From NCBI GenBank assembly GCA_024711185.1, contig JANJTI010000251.1, positions 1-5,854 on the forward strand: a stretch of 5,854 nt of DNA. Direction: 5' to 3'. The DNA comes from Brevundimonas sp. Lineage in GTDB: Bacteria > Pseudomonadota > Alphaproteobacteria > Caulobacterales > Caulobacteraceae. The position numbers were made by a program, and so were the translations under genes. Within the stretch, counting starts at the first letter, position 1. Every line of letters begins with the position of its first letter. Below are positions 4,536 to 5,854 of the stretch, piece by piece. The notes below the pieces were generated by a model. That model was not told the origin of the DNA, did not search any database, and saw nothing but the letters and a program-made list of their open reading frames with translations.

Positions 4536-5854
4536 ATGAGCAATGCCTTCGCCCCCCGCCCGTTCGAGGATGTCGAGGACGAGTTCGACCTCGACATGGG
4601 CTACGCCGCTCCCGACGGGCCGGTCCCGTCCGCGCCGGCCGGGTCGCATGCGCCCCCCGAAGAGCGGGCGCCGCTGCGCTTCTCGGCCCCCGCTTCGGCC
4701 GCGCCCGCCGGCTACGCCCCCGCCGAGGCGGCGCAGGTTCCCGCGGTGTCCGAATTCAATCCGGTGGGCGATCTGGTCGCCGGCGCCGCCGCGGCCTTCT
4801 CGCCGCCGGTTCACGCGGGCCACGCCGCCGAGGTGTCGGTTCCGCGCATCGCCATCCACGTCTTCGCCGAACGTCAGGACACCCTCGCCGCCGCCGAACG
4901 CGCCGGCCAGGACCGCCGCCTGTCGCGCGCCACCACCCAGATTCGCATCGGCGGCGTCGCCGCCGCGATCGAAGCGTACCGGCACGAGCCGACGCCCCCG
5001 CTGATCATCGTCGAATGCCTCAAGGACCCGCAGACCTTGCTGTGGGAAGTCGACCAGCTGGCCGAGGTCTGCGACGCGGGCACCAAGGTGGTGATCATCG
5101 GCGCCACGAACGACATCCTGCTGTTCCGGGAGCTGATGCGCCGGGGCGTCAGCGAGTACCTGGTCGCGCCCGTCCAGCCGCTGCAGCTGATCTCCGCCAT
5201 CGGCGGCCTGTTCGCCGACCCGGCGCAGCCGTTCGTCGGCCGTTCGATCGCCTTCGTCGGCGCGCGGGGCGGCGCGGGGGCCAGTTCGGTGGCCCACAAC
5301 ACCGCCTACGCCATGTCCGAACGGATCGGCGCCAACACGGTCATCGTCGATTACGACCTGCCCTTCGGCACCGCCGGGCTCGACTTCAACCAGGACCCGC
5401 TCAACGGCGTCGCCGACGCCCTGAGCCAGCCCGATCGCCTCGACCCGGTGTTGCTCGACCGCATGATGGTGCGTTGCACGGACAAGCTCAGTCTGTTCGC
5501 GGCCCCGGCCACGCTGGACACCGACTGGGAGGTCTCCCCCGAGGCGTTCGAGGAGGTCACCACCCAGATCCGCTCCACGGCGCCCTTCGTCGTCCTCGAC
5601 CTGCCGCATCTGTGGTCGAGCTGGATGCGGCGGACCCTGATCGCCGCTGACGAGGTGGTGGTGGTGGCGACGCCGGATCTGGCCTCGTTGCGCAACGCCA
5701 AGAACATGATCGACCTGATCAAGCAGGGCCGTCCCAACGACGCGCCGCCGCGGCTGGTGCTGAACCAGGTGGGCGTGCCCGGTCGGCCGGAGATCCCGGC
5801 CAAGGAGTTCGGCAATGCGCTCGGAGTCCATCCCAGCCTGATCATTCCGTTCGA
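4536..5854 (+). CDS. cpaE: Pilus assembly/polar localisation ATPase-like CpaE (TadZ family), 3' truncated
   Basis: The frame from ATG 4536 stays open to the window end, giving 439 codons; the stop is outside. Residues 1-100 are low-complexity, acidic near 11-20 and then Pro/Ala-rich, probably disordered. Residues 104-226 resemble a receiver domain, but the usual phospho-acceptor strand reads LIIVECLKD (E160/C161) and the conserved Lys before Pro is Ala (VAP, 210-212), so it is a pseudo-receiver. Residues 236-439 form a ParA/MinD-like domain: deviant Walker A GARGGAGASS (242-251) with Arg and Ala where lysines usually stand, VDYDLPFG (271-278), and Walker B VVLDLPH (352-358). In Caulobacter CpaE sits at the pole and helps place the secretin. 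GGAA at 4523-4526 is nine bases before the ATG. Only a C-terminal part is missing. Confidence 0.95.
   Translation, partial: MSNAFAPRPFEDVEDEFDLDMGYAAPDGPVPSAPAGSHAPPEERAPLRFSAPASAAPAGYAPAEAAQVPAVSEFNPVGDLVAGAAAAFSPPVHAGHAAEVSVPRIAIHVFAERQDTLAAAERAGQDRRLSRATTQIRIGGVAAAIEAYRHEPTPPLIIVECLKDPQTLLWEVDQLAEVCDAGTKVVIIGATNDILLFRELMRRGVSEYLVAPVQPLQLISAIGGLFADPAQPFVGRSIAFVGARGGAGASSVAHNTAYAMSERIGANTVIVDYDLPFGTAGLDFNQDPLNGVADALSQPDRLDPVLLDRMMVRCTDKLSLFAAPATLDTDWEVSPEAFEEVTTQIRSTAPFVVLDLPHLWSSWMRRTLIAADEVVVVATPDLASLRNAKNMIDLIKQGRPNDAPPRLVLNQVGVPGRPEIPAKEFGNALGVHPSLIIPF

Noticed and set aside
3846..5831. A 661-codon open frame on the minus strand opposite cpaD and cpaE
   Set aside because: It is Gly/Arg/His-rich with no family motifs, and lies opposite two genes with clear CpaD and CpaE patterns. 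Long antisense frames are expected from high GC at third codon positions.
1..5854. Mobile elements, CRISPR arrays, tRNA or rRNA genes
   Set aside because: No repeats of the right form, transposase motifs or RNA gene signatures were seen on either strand; the window is filled by a known pilus locus.

Overview
The window is GC-rich, with strong G/C preference at third codon positions. It carries the first part of a Flp (type IVb, Tad) pilus locus of the Caulobacter type. Gene order pilA-cpaA-cpaB-cpaC-cpaD-cpaE, a 59-residue PilA with an ESGATAIEYG processing site, and CtrA-like TTAAC motifs in the upstream regions all point to an alphaproteobacterium of the Caulobacteraceae (Caulobacter, Brevundimonas or Phenylobacterium). 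The genus cannot be fixed from this sequence alone.

Layout. Positions 1-339 (minus strand) hold the 5' part of a small exported protein with a pilus/secretin N-terminal domain; its 3' end lies outside the window. Positions 340-630 are a divergent intergenic region with candidate CtrA-type half-sites and the pilA ribosome binding site. pilA (631-810, plus) is followed by a strong GC hairpin with a GCGA tetraloop, a likely terminator or attenuator. Then come cpaA (911-1423), a 111-bp leader with a near-consensus CtrA-like box, cpaB (1535-2443), cpaC (2440-3861), cpaD (3873-4529, or from 3858) and cpaE (4536 to the window end, truncated). From cpaB on the genes overlap by 4 bases or lie within 11 bases of each other, so they read as one operon. 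The cpaF ATPase gene would be expected next, outside the window.

How the genes fit together. PilA is the prepilin and CpaA the aspartate prepilin peptidase. CpaC is the outer-membrane secretin, CpaB a membrane-anchored periplasmic partner of the secretin, CpaD an outer-membrane-type lipoprotein, and CpaE a MinD/TadZ-like protein that places the machine at the cell pole. The divergent small gene encodes a domain resembling the N-terminal domain of CpaC and may be an accessory factor of the same machine.

The cpa system itself is well known, and I see no wholly new system. The points worth a second look are regulatory (hairpin after pilA, CtrA-like boxes with matching layout before pilA and cpaB), the divergent orphan domain gene, and the lysine-less Walker A and pseudo-receiver of CpaE.
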